A program made the position numbers and the translations under genes. A DNA stretch of 64,000 nt from contig BCKT01000004.1 in the NCBI GenBank assembly GCA_003116875.1, positions 890,201 to 954,200 of the forward strand, given 5' to 3'. Below the pieces are notes generated by a model. The model had not been told where the DNA came from. It made no database searches and saw only the letters and a program-made list of their open reading frames with translations. Below are positions 1 through 12,662 of this stretch, piece by piece (within the stretch, counting starts at the first letter, position 1; every line of letters begins with the position of its first letter). The DNA comes from Takashimella koratensis. Lineage: Eukaryota > Basidiomycota > Tremellomycetes > Trichosporonales > Tetragoniomycetaceae.

Positions 1-2116
1 CCGTTCAGACCTGCCACTTCCTCTTGCAACACATTCACTGCAATTTCCTCTTCGTCATCGTTGACCTCTGGTAGCTCGGCCTGGTCGATATCGAGCGGCC
101 CCACATCGGTGGGATCTTCGACAGTGGCCGGCCCCCGGACCAGCGTAGGCTTTGTATACACGAATCGCAACGTCGCGCGGAACAGCGGATCCACGTCGGC
201 CGGTTTTTGCGTATCGAGCTCATTGGCTTGTTCTTGACCCCCCGCGCCAGTCGCTCTTGCAGCTGCCCTCCTCGCAGACCTCGACCAAGTGTTCTTCCTC
301 GGCGCCAGATCCATGGCCCATTCCTCTCCATCTATGCGGACTTGCTCATCTGCTGAGGCTGTCGGGGGTGCGTTGGACAGGTCCGACAGTCCGACATCGC
401 CGAGAACAGCAAGTACTTTGTCCTTCAGATCAGACCCCTGGAGGGTAGCGTCGAGACGATGCGTGAATGTATTAGGGAGAGACAGCAGCTTAGCGAATGA
501 GGTATGTGACACGACCAACTCTGGGCGGGTGAGAGACTGCAAATCAGCGCCTAGCTCTAGCTGAAGAAGTATGAGCTAATGACCTACGTCAGGTAATCGG
601 AACGCCCCAAACGACCACCCAATGATCCAGCGCGTCGTCTTCGCTTGCCTTATCGACTTGACAAAGTAGTTGTCGACCTTGTGTTGCCGGAGCTGGTCGA
701 CGAGGGGTTGCAGAGATGCATACTTCCCAACCAGGGATGTGAACATACTGTAGTTGTGTTATCAGCGGGCTGTGATCGAATTGGAACGAGTAGTCAACGA
801 CTCACAGGCACTGCTCAGATATCAAGAGACTTTCGTCGATCATTTGACCGATGAACGCCACCTCGCCGCCGCGCGTGACGAGCTCATTGAGAGCGGCCGT
901 CGGGGCCTGGATTTCCCTGTCAGAGACAGCTCGTCACTCTCTGTGACCTCTTTACTCACGGAAGATGGAGGCGCCGATTTGAGGGCAGCCCTTTCGCTTG
1001 CTTCTTCCATCGAGCCGAAGAACGGCGGGTTGCAGATAGTAAAGCTGTAAGGACTCGCTTCTCTGCCACTCTCTTTCGCCACAAAGAGTGGGCCCAGTAT
1101 ACGTCCACTCTCATTTGCACGCACTAGCTGGATACGGTCTCCGTCTATTGCGTTATCTCGCAAAGTCTGCTCGGCATGATTGAGCGAGGCTTCATCCGTT
1201 TCTGCCACTCAAGTCAGCCTTGCCAATGTTGCAGAAGCCGCCACAATGTCAAAGATGCCAGATTTCAGGATCGAGCACATGCACTCACCGGTTGCAACGA
1301 TGTGGAACTGAGGACGGAGACGGTGAAGAAGTAGCGGGTAGATGACGACGTGGCCCGTCCCGCTAGCCTGGAAGTAAGCTAGTTGCTCCACGATGCGATC
1401 TCAACGATGACTTACATGTCGATAGCCTTGGGAGCAAGGTCTGGCCCATGCCCCAGGAAGGGAATGAAGTCTAACACATGCAATAGGTAGTCTAACCTAG
1501 TGCCGTCCCAACGGAGAGCATATCTTGTCAGCAACGTGCTAGATGGTACCGACGGAGACTTTTGCCTGGCTGGACCTTATGACGAACCTGTTGGCAATCT
1601 GGTACCGCGACACCAAAAAATTGGAAAAGAGGATTTGGCGTAAGCGGGTGGTCTATACAAGCATCAAACAAATCCGCTCCACCAAGCCTTTTAGCATGGA
1701 TGGATCCTGGATCCTGGGGAATGGCGCAAGTGTAGTGGAGAGAGAAAAACGCGGCCACCAGGCTCCAGGCTCCAAGAAGGATTCAGTGCTGGAATGGACT
1801 ACGCACGGTCGGACAGAGCCTATCTCCCCGTAACTCCACGGTCAAGTTAAAGTCTTCTTTGAGCAGAGCCGTGGTGAGAGCCCGAAGTGCGGCGGGAGAC
1901 TGAAAGTCGATCCATGTTTTGCCAGACGCGTTCTTCTCGCTCCTGTATGTGGTGACGGTGTAAGTGGAGCAAAAAGTCAGTATCGGTTACTTTTGGTCTC
2001 CTGGCCCGGCGGCGGTGGGAAGGGGTCTCCACTTACAAAACAGCAAGGGCAGGGTAGCGGGAGGCAAGCTGGGCAAAGTCTGGCTTGCGGTCGTGATAAG
2101 GGTTGAGCACGTGCAT
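1..2116 (-). CDS. METTL16: METTL16-like RNA N6-adenosine methyltransferase (3' end cut by window edge)
   Basis: Class I SAM-dependent methyltransferase of the METTL16/DUF890 family. The family methylates adenosine in U6 snRNA (known for S. pombe Mtl16 and human METTL16). The start is ATG at 2116, with an in-frame stop just upstream. Exon 1 (2116-2037) encodes MHVLNPYHDRKPDFAQLASR, matching the family's NPY...PDFA..A..YP signature. Exon 2 starts at 1942 and carries DFQSPAALRALTTALLKEDF. Further exons give the SAM-binding motif IDIGTG (about 1430-1350), the catalytic NPPFF motif (about 1035), a GGEVAF-IGQMIDESLL segment (about 885-825), and an RWIIGWSFG motif near 620. The rest is an acidic tail running off the left edge, so the C-terminus is not seen. 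At least six introns are needed. Family assignment is confident; individual splice sites are partly inferred. Confidence 0.88.
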
Positions 2117-5100
2117 GTCATGTCACGGGACTGGCCGAACTCGCTCGCGTTGCGGGACCCCGTAAGGCTCGCTTTGTCTCGCGGTCGGTCTGAACCGCAA
2201 TGAGGACGGGTCCAGGCTTCTGCTTCCCTTGTTTCAGAGACCAGAGTCGCTCGGTGTTCGGCGTTCACGTGATGAGAGTGAAGCGGCGACGCCCACGGCA
2301 AGACCAAGCAGGAGCCGAGCTGGACAAATCAAGAACGCCTTGTCTGATATCTCAAGTTCGCAAGCCACAAAGCGAAGGCGAGTGATGAGGTGGGATTCGT
2401 CTCGTTCTTGTTCCACGCGGACGAAGGGGAAAGGGGATTGATTGCTTTACGTTTGACCCAGGTGAGTCGAATGAATGAATAGAGCGCCCCCGGTGGTCGG
2501 GGAATGCAGAGGGCTGTCACGGATGTGGAGATGTGTCGGCAAGGAATGTAGCGACGAGACGGACGGGAAGAGATGAGGGCCAGGAGGGGTGGGAGTCTAG
2601 ACCTCGAAGAGGGGGTGTTGCAGCCACCTGGGTCAAACGAGGGGGTCAAAGTGAAGGTCGTGCCGAGTTCGCAGGTCGTGCCGAGGTGCCGTGGCCGCTG
2701 ATAAGCTCAACGGCTGGGAAGATTGCCGGGTAGATGGGTAGATGAGGTGGGTGAGTCGGACGGAAAGATGAGTAGAAACGCGACCTGACTGGAGCGGGGA
2801 TAAAAGGGGTTATCACTTTCATGAGGGGATTAGGGGAAATAGTCGGGATTAAGGGGTATTAGGAAAATAACTAATGAAGGCTTCGGAAGGGTGATATCGT
2901 AATCAACCGCACACTGCAGGAGAGGGGTGTAGGCACAAACGCTATATTGCTCGTGTGGCCCCGGCCTGGCGGTCGTTCACCTTCTCGCAGACCCTGTTCT
3001 GTACCACTCCATGGGAGCGGAATGTGGGGGATCGACTAAACCCTAGGAGTTGGACCCTCTCTGAGCCGCTTCATGAACCGGACAGACGGTCGGTCCCTCA
3101 CTTCCCCCACGGGCCAGTCTCGCCAAAAGTCACCACACCAGCCACTAGTCAGTCGTCCTTCTTTTCGGTTGCCTGCGATTGCCCCGTTGTTCCTTTCCTG
3201 TTCCTAATCCCGTCTTTTCCTTTCCTATAATTGAACGCCGACCTGCTTTGAGACTAAGGCGACTACCCCCGTTTAAAATTGCACTGAAGGACGATTACTG
3301 GTGACTGACCTCTTGCTGGGCACTAGAAACTGGGCTGACTGCTTCCCAATTCATTTTCTCCCAAAATTGAGGCGTCACGTCTCTGTGCGTACACGTGTTG
3401 TTCTGTCAAAGTCGGTGTGCCACCTAGCCACTAACCACTGGGGGGTTGAGATGGGTGTTGCTTTCCCTGTCTGCCTAGCGACCGGATAACCGGCGGAGGG
3501 AAGTACCACTCACCCGACGACCATCGACCACCGACACTGCACGCCCGTCTCAGTTCGCCCGACAGATGGTACGATAGATCAGCTGACTTTCCTAGATGCG
3601 ATGCAGATGCGAAGTGCGACGAAACGGCCCCCATGGGTTTCGCTTGCGTCAACATGCACATGATCGACGTTGTGACTAAGAGTTACACAACAGGACAGAT
3701 ACATACATGCATACGACGCTCGTAGATTTATAATACGATTGCGGGCTTGGTTGGTTCAGTCTAGGACCTATATGTCACGGCAAACAGACGGCGTCGCGGA
3801 CTGAAACAGCCCATGACGGATGCAGGGGTACATGTGACCTGATCGCCCCTTTGTCCTTCCCAGCTCCCTCCCCTCTTGCGTCTACCTCCATCCCGACCCC
3901 CTTGTCCCTAGCTCGTGCCAGGCCAAGCATCGCCTTTTCTCTGTCACGCATGCCGGAAGGTTCCTCGGATACAAATGTCCAACCGCCATCATACAAATGC
4001 ATGTGGCGTGCGACTGTTGCAAGACTGGCGATTGCGATATACGAGGAGGAAATCAGATAAGGCGACAAAGCCGGTGCGAGTGTTTTGCATGTGACAGGTT
4101 ACTATTATCGCGCTAAGCTCATTTGTCATCGGCTTCTGGGGTAGGTTTGTGGTTTCCTCCGTGAGAAAGAGCCACAAAGCCACCACCACAAGACGATTTC
4201 CAGTAAAAGGCCGCTCTTAACCTTCATTAGAGGATCTTAGTGGAGGAAGGCACAGTTACGGCTTGATGTACGCGCTCCGTTGTGGGAACAGCGCAGTAGC
4301 CAGCTTGCACATGGGACCTGCCCCCTCTGGAACCAGTTTTTGACGATCCTACGGGCCCACTAGCAACATTAGGGTCAAAGTTTTCCTGGTTAAATGCTTA
4401 GCGCCAACTTTATTACCCTCGATAAAAATGCCCGTCACATACCTCGAGGGCGGTCGGGGTTTAGGGTCGCTTTCGGCCTGTGCTTTATTCCCATTCTCAC
4501 ATTCCACAACGATCGGAGAATGCATGAGTGGAGACTGCGTATTGTATCCAAAGCAAAGGCGCAGCTGCCAGCCCGCGCAGAACCTGAGAAGGAAGCACAC
4601 GACGCCCCGTTCCTTGTCGGTTGTCCCTTTTCTCTCTCTCTCTTTTCCCTGGGAACCATTCTCAAGTGTTTTGATGCGTTTTTGATCGCCTAGCTGCCGG
4701 TTTGGCGTCACCCCTGTCAACGGCTGGCGACGCCTTATCGGCCGCCCGGATCCCGGCCTCGACTTTTGCATCCACCAGGTGCCTTTGCTTTTGTGCTGTG
4801 AAGCTGCCGAACCGCTCCAATTTCCCACCTCGTGTACCCCCACCAACGTCGGTAATAGAGCGGTAGACTGCTTGACCCAAGGTCAGTCAACTTCGGCAAG
4901 GTTTGAGGGACTATGAAACCCCAGCGCCAGGAACTAAACGAAAACTTAGGGAAACCCAACAGGCGAGGTAAAAACCAAAGGAAGCGACATGTCAATAGCT
5001 TGTAGCCAAAGTCCGAGAAGCGATTGTCCTATACGCCTTGTAACGATGGAATGAGATCGTTGGGAGTGAACTTCTTTAAGATTTACCTTCTCAATCGTCG

Positions 5101-5533
5101 GCTTGTCGCCGCTGATCTTGGCAGAAGCCACGTCCGAGCCGACGATTTAACAATTGCATCAACTGAATTGTTGGGAAAAGACCCAATCTCGTAAATAGTC
5201 TACAACATCCACTAAATCTGGAGTGAATTAATAGGCGGCGGTCGGGAACGCGGGCCTTCCTTACGCAAGGGTTGGGAACACGGGTTGTCAACGTAGAACC
5301 AAAAGTAAAAAGGTTATGTATCGGCTGAGCGCTAAGCGAGGGATGTAGCGGGTAGATACCAGTGACGGTGCGGGGCAAGACGGGGCGGTAAAGTCGGTGC
5401 GGTGCACAGTGAACTGACGCGGGGAAAACCCAGACCCAACTCTAACCTCTCCCCACCCAGTTACCCTGCGCATCCCTTGTGCTCATGCGCCCATATCTCA
5501 GGGACGACCAGAGACACGTTGTATCCGACGCCA

Positions 5534-5550
5534 CCCCCCCCCCCCCCCCC
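5534..5550 (+). repeat. C homopolymer (17)
   Basis: Seventeen consecutive C in non-coding DNA upstream of the kinase gene. Confidence 0.85.
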
Positions 5551-6131
5551 GGCCGGTTCGCGGCTCGGATTCATCACACCTGGAAGTGTCACATAGCGAC
5601 AAATGCAATCACTCACTTTGTCGCAACCTGTTCAACAAGACTCGGCGAATGGCAGATCAGCCTGCCGCTTGAACCCTTGACCTATTCAATCTCATCGTAA
5701 TCTCAACGCCTCCTCCTGACTCTTGTCTCTCCCTTCCCTTTCCCCCTTGATCGCCTCCCCTCTTCCTCCTTCCTGCCTCCTTACTCCCTCCCTTCTCGCC
5801 GCCTCGGCCGCATGGCCTCTCTTAATACCAGACACCTCCGAAACAGGGAAATAGTGTGCAAAGAATCCTGATTTTTTATAACCAGACCAAGTGATTTGTG
5901 CGAACTTTGGCTAGTCGAGCATCATCCCCTTGGTCCTGTGCCGGCAAGTCAACTGGCACGGCTGGGATATCCCACCCGCCCGGGTTTTCTTCCTCCCTCC
6001 CTTGCTGTTTTGCCGTTATCCGTTGGTTTCGTCGAGGACGGGTTGTCACCCCCCTCACGTTTGTTTGCCAGGCCCCAGCTGATTCGCTGTAGCTCCTTGG
6101 GCCGCTCATCAGACGCTCCAACGGTGGCTAT

Positions 6132-6142
6132 CAGGTATAAAG
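6132..6142 (+). promoter_or_regulatory. TATA-like element upstream of the kinase gene
   Basis: A TATAAAG sequence lies about 290 bp before the kinase ATG, followed by a long pyrimidine-rich leader typical of fungal 5' regions. Position and sequence suggest a core promoter, but nothing else confirms it. Confidence 0.35.
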
Positions 6143-6425
6143 CTAGCCCAAACCTCCGGACAACCTTTCCCCTTCCTCGTCTCATTCCATATCTATCCAA
6201 CACCCCTTCCCTTCGCATTGCATACACGACCTGTCACGCACCCCAAGCTATCGCTCCCTTGCGCATAGTACCTAAAAGCCCTTGTGGTCTTCCAGGTTAC
6301 CATCCCCTAGCTATCCCTGCTTAACGTAGATCCTTCCTTCTCGCTACTACCAATACCGGCACCAAACCCTTTTCCCCACACCCCACACTCCACCTCACTC
6401 ACCTCTTACCTTTGGCCCTGCCTCC

Positions 6426-9071
6426 ATGTCGCCGACGCGCTCGCCCCGCCGGTCCAGCAACTCGTCTATTGGCCAATCCGTCTTCTACCCTTCGTACCCG
6501 ACTTTCAGCGTGGCGAACACCGCGATGCGCCTCACTTGCGCCTCGATATCCTCCGGTTCGTCTCCTAAATCCTCCCGGTTCGGAATAAACACGACTTGCG
6601 GTGGCTCTGCCTCTTCACCTCACCCGGTCTCGCCACTCTCGCCACTCTCGCCGCTAGCAGGGGGTAACACGCCTTTGGTTGCTCGCTATGAGAGGCGGAA
6701 ATCCAGCTTGTCCTCCGAGTCCGGCACGCCGGAGATGCGTCACCCAAACCTGCCTGGTCTCAACACGGGCCTCGACTCGCCCCTCCTCACCATCACCAAC
6801 CACTACGAAGAGGAAGGGGGCGAGTTCCCCTTTGGCATCTCCGAAGCTTTTGGCCAACTCCATCCGTATGGCAGCACCCCGCCCATCGACGAGGAACGGT
6901 CGTTCAGCTTCAGCTCAAAGGGATCGGGTTCCGACGTCGACGTCCTTCTCACGTCTCCTACCAATGAGACATCGTCACTCCGCCTCGGCACAGTCATCGA
7001 GGAAAACATGTTCGCCGAAATGAACTTTTCCAGGTCTCCCAGCATGCTGGACTTTTCTACTTTCGAGCAGAAACAACAACTTACTTCTTCTCTCTCCCCT
7101 CAACTGTCCCCCTCCTCACCATGTGCGCCCCTGTTGTCGCCTACTTCGCTTCAGCCGAGCACCAACAACAAGCGCCCGTCGATGACCTCTTCCAAATCAT
7201 GGACCTCGGTCCCACGTCTCGCCTCTCGAACCAGTGGTGGTACTAGCTCCAATTCTACCACGCCCACTCCCATCGCCAAGCCTCGATCACCTGCCCTCGG
7301 TTCTCCCGTCGGCGGACCGGGATCGGGCTCTCTCTCGCCTCTTCAACGACAGCTATGGGCGAACGGGCGACGTGCGAGCGCTCCCTCCCTCACGCCACTC
7401 ATCAACATCACTCCCGTCCTTGAAGTCCCCATCACACCTTTTAGCGAACAGTCGGTGCTCGACACTGCCCAAGTCTCCCCAAACTTTGAAACTTCAGATC
7501 CCTTCCTCAACTCTCTATTCTCCGCCGACTACACTATGCAGTTCCCATCCCCTCTCCTCCCTACCGCCGACTACACCTTCCCACCTGTCCCTTGTCTCCC
7601 ATCCAACAGCCTCAACCTCAACTTTGACCACATTATTCCTGCCCCGGGCCTTCTCTCCCCCGTCGACGTGCCCGCCACCATCTCGCCTTCCGCCATCGAG
7701 GTTCCCAACCCCGTCCTGAGCACCGAGTCAGAGGTCGCCGCCGTCGCGCTGGAAAACCACTGCCTCAACGTCGAATTCGAGAAGCGCTACACTATCGGCG
7801 ACGAGCTGGGCCACGGTGGCTTCGGTTTCGTCTGCGCTGCAACCCAGACAGGCTACGACAACAAGCTAGGAGAGGAGGTTGCAGTCAAATTTATCTACAA
7901 AGAGCGCTTCAACTCGAGCTACGGTGTGATGCACGATGGCGAGCCTCTTGAAAGCGCCATCCTCAAAATGTGCAGCGGCCACCCCCACATTGTTCAGTGG
8001 AAGGGATTGTACGAAGATGAGAAATTCTACGTTTTGGTAAGTTTACTCCCGTTTCACCCGAGGGAAGAGCCTCTTTTAACGTTTGTTTTTACAGGTGATG
8101 GAGCTACATGGCGACCCCTGGTCACCTGGTCACACACTCGAGCCCGAGACGGATCCCAAGCTCCCACACTCAGCTACGATGCCAAACCTTCACTCTCCCT
8201 CTCCGGCGTTGAGCGCAACCCCTCCCACTCGTCCCTCTCGACCTCCGACGGGCTGCTTCACCCCGGTCTCGGGCAAGGAGGGCTGGGCAGCGTTTGCGGA
8301 CAACACGGGCGTCGCATCGCCCTTGCGCCCTTACATGGGCCGACGGGCCAGTTACGACTTGTTTGAGTGTGTCGAGCACCTCCGATTCTCCGAGAACCAG
8401 GCGCGATACGTTTTCAAGCAGATTGGTGAGTCGAGCTCAGAGTTTCGAAAGCACCGAGTCTTAGCTGACAACGGGTCACCACAGTCGAGGCCGTGCACTT
8501 TATGCATCAGAGACGGATCTACCACCGTGATTTGAAGGATGAGAACTGTGTGATTGACAGGGACTTGAACGTGAGTGAAAACACGTTCGCTCAAAGCGAT
8601 TACAAATCAGTCGGAGCGCCTTGGCTGATTGAGATGTCCATCCCACAGGTCAAAATTATCGACTTTGGCAGTGCAGTTGTCGAAGACCCCAAGGGTGGAC
8701 CAGTCATTTACCACGATTTCCGTGGTACCTCGAGCTACGCTCCACCTGGTGAGTTTACCACTCCTGAATCGAATGATCACATGGCTAACACATGTACAGA
8801 GGCGTTGGCTGGTGAAGACTACTTCGGAGGGCCTTGCGACATGTGGGCTCTCGGGATCATCCTCTCTATCCTCCTCACCGGCCAGTCCCCCTTCCTTTCC
8901 CCCGACGATGCTCGAGCTGTCAAGATCACGCTTAAACGATCTGTCTCCAAGACTGCAAAGGACCTCATCAAGCGCTGCCTCGTCTTTGACCACTACCGCC
9001 GCGCAACGATCGAGGAGATTATCCAGCACGAGTGGCTCAGGGGCCCCATGTGGACGAGGAACAGCATCTAA
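6426..9071 (+). CDS. PAS-kinase-like (CAMK group) Ser/Thr protein kinase, 799 aa
   Basis: Exons 6426-8036, 8095-8425, 8485-8570, 8649-8748 and 8800-9071 join in phase to 800 codons. Residues 1 to about 445 are Ser/Pro-rich and disordered, and no PAS domain is visible. The kinase domain follows: GHGGFGFV glycine loop, VAVKFIYK lysine, hinge VMELHG, catalytic loop YHRDLKDENCVID, DFG as IDFGSA, activation-segment end YAPPE (APE replaced by PPE), and MWALGIILSILLTGQSPF. The hinge VMELHG, the HRDLKDEN loop and FGSA are the pattern of PAS kinase (PASK/Psk1/Psk2), which couples nutrient status to sugar partitioning in yeast. About 77 Ser/Pro-rich residues, including RRAS, are inserted between the hinge and helix D. 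All catalytic residues are present. Kinase identity is certain; the subfamily is likely. Confidence 0.88.
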
Positions 9072-10022
9072 ACGACATCAACACCTGCGGAACGTACAAG
9101 TATTCCGCTACGACATATCAACGTCACTCGACGACGCCTACGACCCCTTCTGCGACGCGTTCGCCGACAAGATCTAAACGAAAGGTTCATCCATCTCAAG
9201 CACATCATTCATCGTCCGCCTTGCTCATTACCACTCCAAGGAGGAGTAGCTACTTCATCTATTACAAATCGCTCGAAATCCAAAATCGAAGCTGTCTTCG
9301 GGTTCCAGTGCCTTATAAAACAATCGAGAAATTATCGAGTAAAAACCGAAAAAAAGAATTGCTCATCGTTGTCGAACTTCCGTGTTGTCTGATCTCATCT
9401 GATCATCTCTCATCCATAGTCCTTTCTATCCATAGTCTTTCTCGGTCACTTAGTATCTGTCTGCGTCATCTTATCATCTACTCCGGGCCTCTCCATAGTT
9501 CTCTTCCTCTTTCATCTTCAGCCTGTTTTTCTTTTTCCTACCTCTCCATTCCATATTTGTATAGCCGCTTTTCCCATAGACACCAGTACCTTGCCTTCTA
9601 CCGCACCAGCAACGCTCTCCGGGGCTTGCTGCTTTTCACCACGACCGCCGTCCGCGTGCCTCGATGCATACACGAAACATGTATTTGGTGATGATGTCTA
9701 CCCCTTTGCTGCCTTTGTCTACGGACCGCGTATCCTAAAATAAAGTGCCACATCCACGCCTACGTGTGTTTGGCTAGCTCTTATTTGTCAACACACACAC
9801 CCGTTGTCCACGCTCTCAATCTCTGCCTTTGTGACATTACATTTCCACGCCCTCGTCTCCCTTCCTCCCACTTCACACTTCACAGCTCACCACCACCCCT
9901 CTACTCCCGTGTCCCCTTGGGCGCCTCTTCGCCGTCCCAACCACCCCTCGCGACCGAGCGCATCGAGCTCAACCTCGAACCTCTTCACGCACGTGTGCCC
10001 CCGCCCATCCCACGCGCCAGCC
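9072..10022. other. Intergenic region, 3' of kinase and 5' of bestrophin-like gene
   Basis: No coding signal is recognised. The sequence is AT-richer after the kinase stop (about 9170-9400), then pyrimidine-rich (about 9400-9560 and 9780-9960), consistent with a 3' UTR followed by a promoter and leader of the downstream gene. Confidence 0.4.
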
Positions 10023-12418
10023 ATGCCGCGCCGACGCGTGCAGCCGGGCAGCGCGCGATCTGTGCGCGGCGGATCGTCGGCGCAATCACCATCGCCCGCA
10101 CCGACTCTATTCCAATCTCGGATCCAGCTGATCACTTATGCCATGTGAGTAGATCATCTTCCCGGGGCGCTTGACCCTGCATGGGATTGGGTACAATCTC
10201 TTCACGACGTTTGGCCATTCCCATCGCCGTGTAGTCCTAGCCACTCCTTTGTGTTTACATTTCAACTTGCTTCTTTCTTCATCCGCCGCTTGGTACCCGA
10301 CCACATGTCTGACACATTCTACAGGTCTCGACTTCCTCCGCGTCAGCTCCCATTCCTCGCGGTGTACGCGTACTGGATCACTTACGCTGCTGGGCGTTGG
10401 GCAGACCCAGCCCGTCTCGGCAAGGCAGGGACGGCTGTCGTTGGTGTTCTCAGTATGGGTATGTGTGGATATCTAACTGCCTGTTTCGGCGACGAGGAAA
10501 AAGTAAAGGAGACATGCTGATGCACCTCCCTACCGCCTGGTATCGTTATATATTCGCGCAAACAGTCACCGGATTGCTGTTGTCGTACCGCTTCTCCACC
10601 GCGATGAGCCGATGGGATGAAGGCAAGAAGGTCTGGGTCGGAGTGCACACTGCCATCCGGGACGGCATCCGTATGGTGAGTCCTATTTTCCTCATCATTC
10701 CCTTCACCCACAATAGGACCCTGCTCATCAACTTCCCACGCTGCAGCTATCAATCACACCGCAAGGCGCTGTTCTCTCCGATTCCTCTAATGGTGCCTCT
10801 CTTCTCTCTTCTCCACCTACCGACGCATGCGATACTCCACCCGAACAAGCAATCACCTCAGGCTCCGCGTCCACCCTTACACCGCCCCATCCTTTCTCCA
10901 CTCCACAGGGCCAGCGGTCCCGACCCCTCGGCGCGCCAGTCTCGACCCCGAAACGACGAGGGTCGACCGACCTTGTAGCCGATCGCACCGACGAGCTCGC
11001 GGGATTGTTTGTTGGATTCGCGTTTGCCCTGCAACACCATTTGCACGGAACCCGACCGCTCCCACAAGCTCCGTTGTCCGATCTCCTTCCGCCGTCGTAC
11101 CTCTCGTCTCTCAAACGTACCGAGGCGCGCGTGCGGTTCGCCGAGTCACACGCTGGGCCCTCAGGTTCGGGTTCGAGTAAAGACGGGAGTGGGAAGAACG
11201 GTGCAATCGCGAGCGTTGGTGCGAGACACGACGGACACGCGAACGGTGGAGAGGGGTCGCCTGGACGAGAGCGGGTGTCGGGGAACGAGGCGGACAAGGA
11301 GAATGGAGATAACGAGAGTGGCGAGAGCAGCGCAGGCGGTTCGAGCCGGCCCGGGCTGAGGCGGAGATCAACTGGGCCTCCAAGTGACGAGGAGCGCCGG
11401 TTGGCCGAGGATGACGAATGGGAGCTTGGTCGGTTACGTGAGCGTGCGGAAGAAGCAGTTGCCAGACTGGCTCAGGCTGTTACTGGAAGCTCCGAAGCAG
11501 ACGCTGCGTCCGCTGAATTGCGACAACAGCTGTCTCAGCTCAACCTCCCACCGCCTAAACTCGGGATGGCGAGTAACGGCACGAGCACAGCCACGGGGAT
11601 AGGATCGATCGCCGACTCGCTGTCAATAGACTCAAATCAACAGGCTAACCGCCCTTCATCGCCTCAGCCATCACGGCCTCGATCTAACCTTCACGCACCA
11701 AACCCGGCCAACTTGCCGCTCTCCTTGCTTCGGCTGATGGACGCGTACATTATCGGGCTCGCGGAGATCCCACAAGATCAGGGAGGGTGGGGGGAGGCGA
11801 AGAGGGAGAGGGCGTTGGGGATCACGAAGGCGCTGAACGAGTCGCTTGGCTCGGCTGAGCGCCTGAACAGTAGTGAGTAGAGTCGCTGGTACAGGCGGAC
11901 CAAATTGTCGATGTTGAGGATGGAGTACTATGCTGATACAATCTTCCAGCGCCACCACCATTACCATTAACATTACACCTTTCACATCTCCTAATCATAT
12001 ACCTTCTCGCGCTGCCGTGTTCGCTGCTTTGCGTAATTTCCGGGTGGTCACTCGTCCTCGTGACGGTGATTGCCGGCTGGTGTTTGTTGGGACTCGATGC
12101 GTTAGTCGGGGAGGTCGGTGGGGTGTTTGGGGATTCCGGTGAGTTTGGAATAGTCCATCAACGTCCATGGTGAGAGGAGCAGGGGAAGAGAAGTGAAACT
12201 GACGAGTGGGACCGATATATCATTCAACAGAAAACCACCACCCACTCCCGCGATTGGCACATCAAGTCCTTCTCGAATCTATTGACACGTCTCCCGGGTT
12301 CATGCGGTACTATCGTACAAGACTAGTTGTTCGACTGGGTGAGGACTCGGACGAAGTCGACGAGATTGATCGACGGAGTAAAGGTCGCGTAGACGAGTGG
12401 ATGCCGTCGTTTCGGTGA
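10023..12418 (+). CDS. Bestrophin-like (UPF0187 family) anion channel protein, 622 aa
   Basis: Six exons (10023-10144, 10325-10458, 10566-10675, 10747-11872, 11950-12138, 12231-12418) join in phase to 623 codons. The conserved region VTGLLLSYRFSTAMSRWDEG followed by KKVW matches the family core LGLLLVFRxNxAYDRWWEGRKLW. Near the C-terminus, a hydrophobic segment and GLDALVGEVGGVFGDSENHH correspond to the family's G.EAI..EI..PFG.D.NDLPL end. Bestrophins are membrane anion channels; fungal members are poorly studied and may sit in plasma or mitochondrial membranes. Exon 4 carries two long hydrophilic Ser/Gly/Glu-rich stretches that interrupt the family core. The start ATG is preceded by no in-frame alternative that extends similarity. 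Family call good; channel function is inferred. Confidence 0.75.
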
Positions 12419-12662
12419 ATGTTAGAACCGGGGCGAGTCCCGTGTATTACGTATCATTATCTGGCCCCCGCGTGGGGTTTGCTGTTGTTTCCGGAGAGAA
12501 AGAGAATAGAAAAAGGGGGAAGGAGAGAGCGAGGACGACGGTTACGACGTGTTGGTCTCGACAATGACGGGATCGATGAGGTCTCAGTGCCCTCCTGTGG
12601 GGACGAGCGAAATGAAGAGACCCGAGGGGCCAAAGTGTAAAGCACCCGTCCACATTCCGCCA

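Larger units (their letters stand above)
2117..6425. other. 4.3 kb gene-poor interval between two divergent genes
   Basis: Start codons of the METTL16-like gene (-) and the kinase gene (+) are 4.3 kb apart, far more than the usual spacing here. I see no ORF with recognisable protein similarity, no tRNA-like T-arm and no transposon. The longest ORF (4349-4846, minus) looks random in composition. A C homopolymer of 17 (5534-5550), a strongly pyrimidine-rich stretch (about 5700-5830) and a CT-rich leader (about 6160-6425) are the visible features. Long non-coding transcripts or an extended regulatory region are possible but not shown. Confidence 0.5.

Noticed and set aside
4349..4846. 165-codon minus-strand ORF in the long upstream gap
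   Set aside because: Random-looking composition and no similarity I recognise; likely chance.
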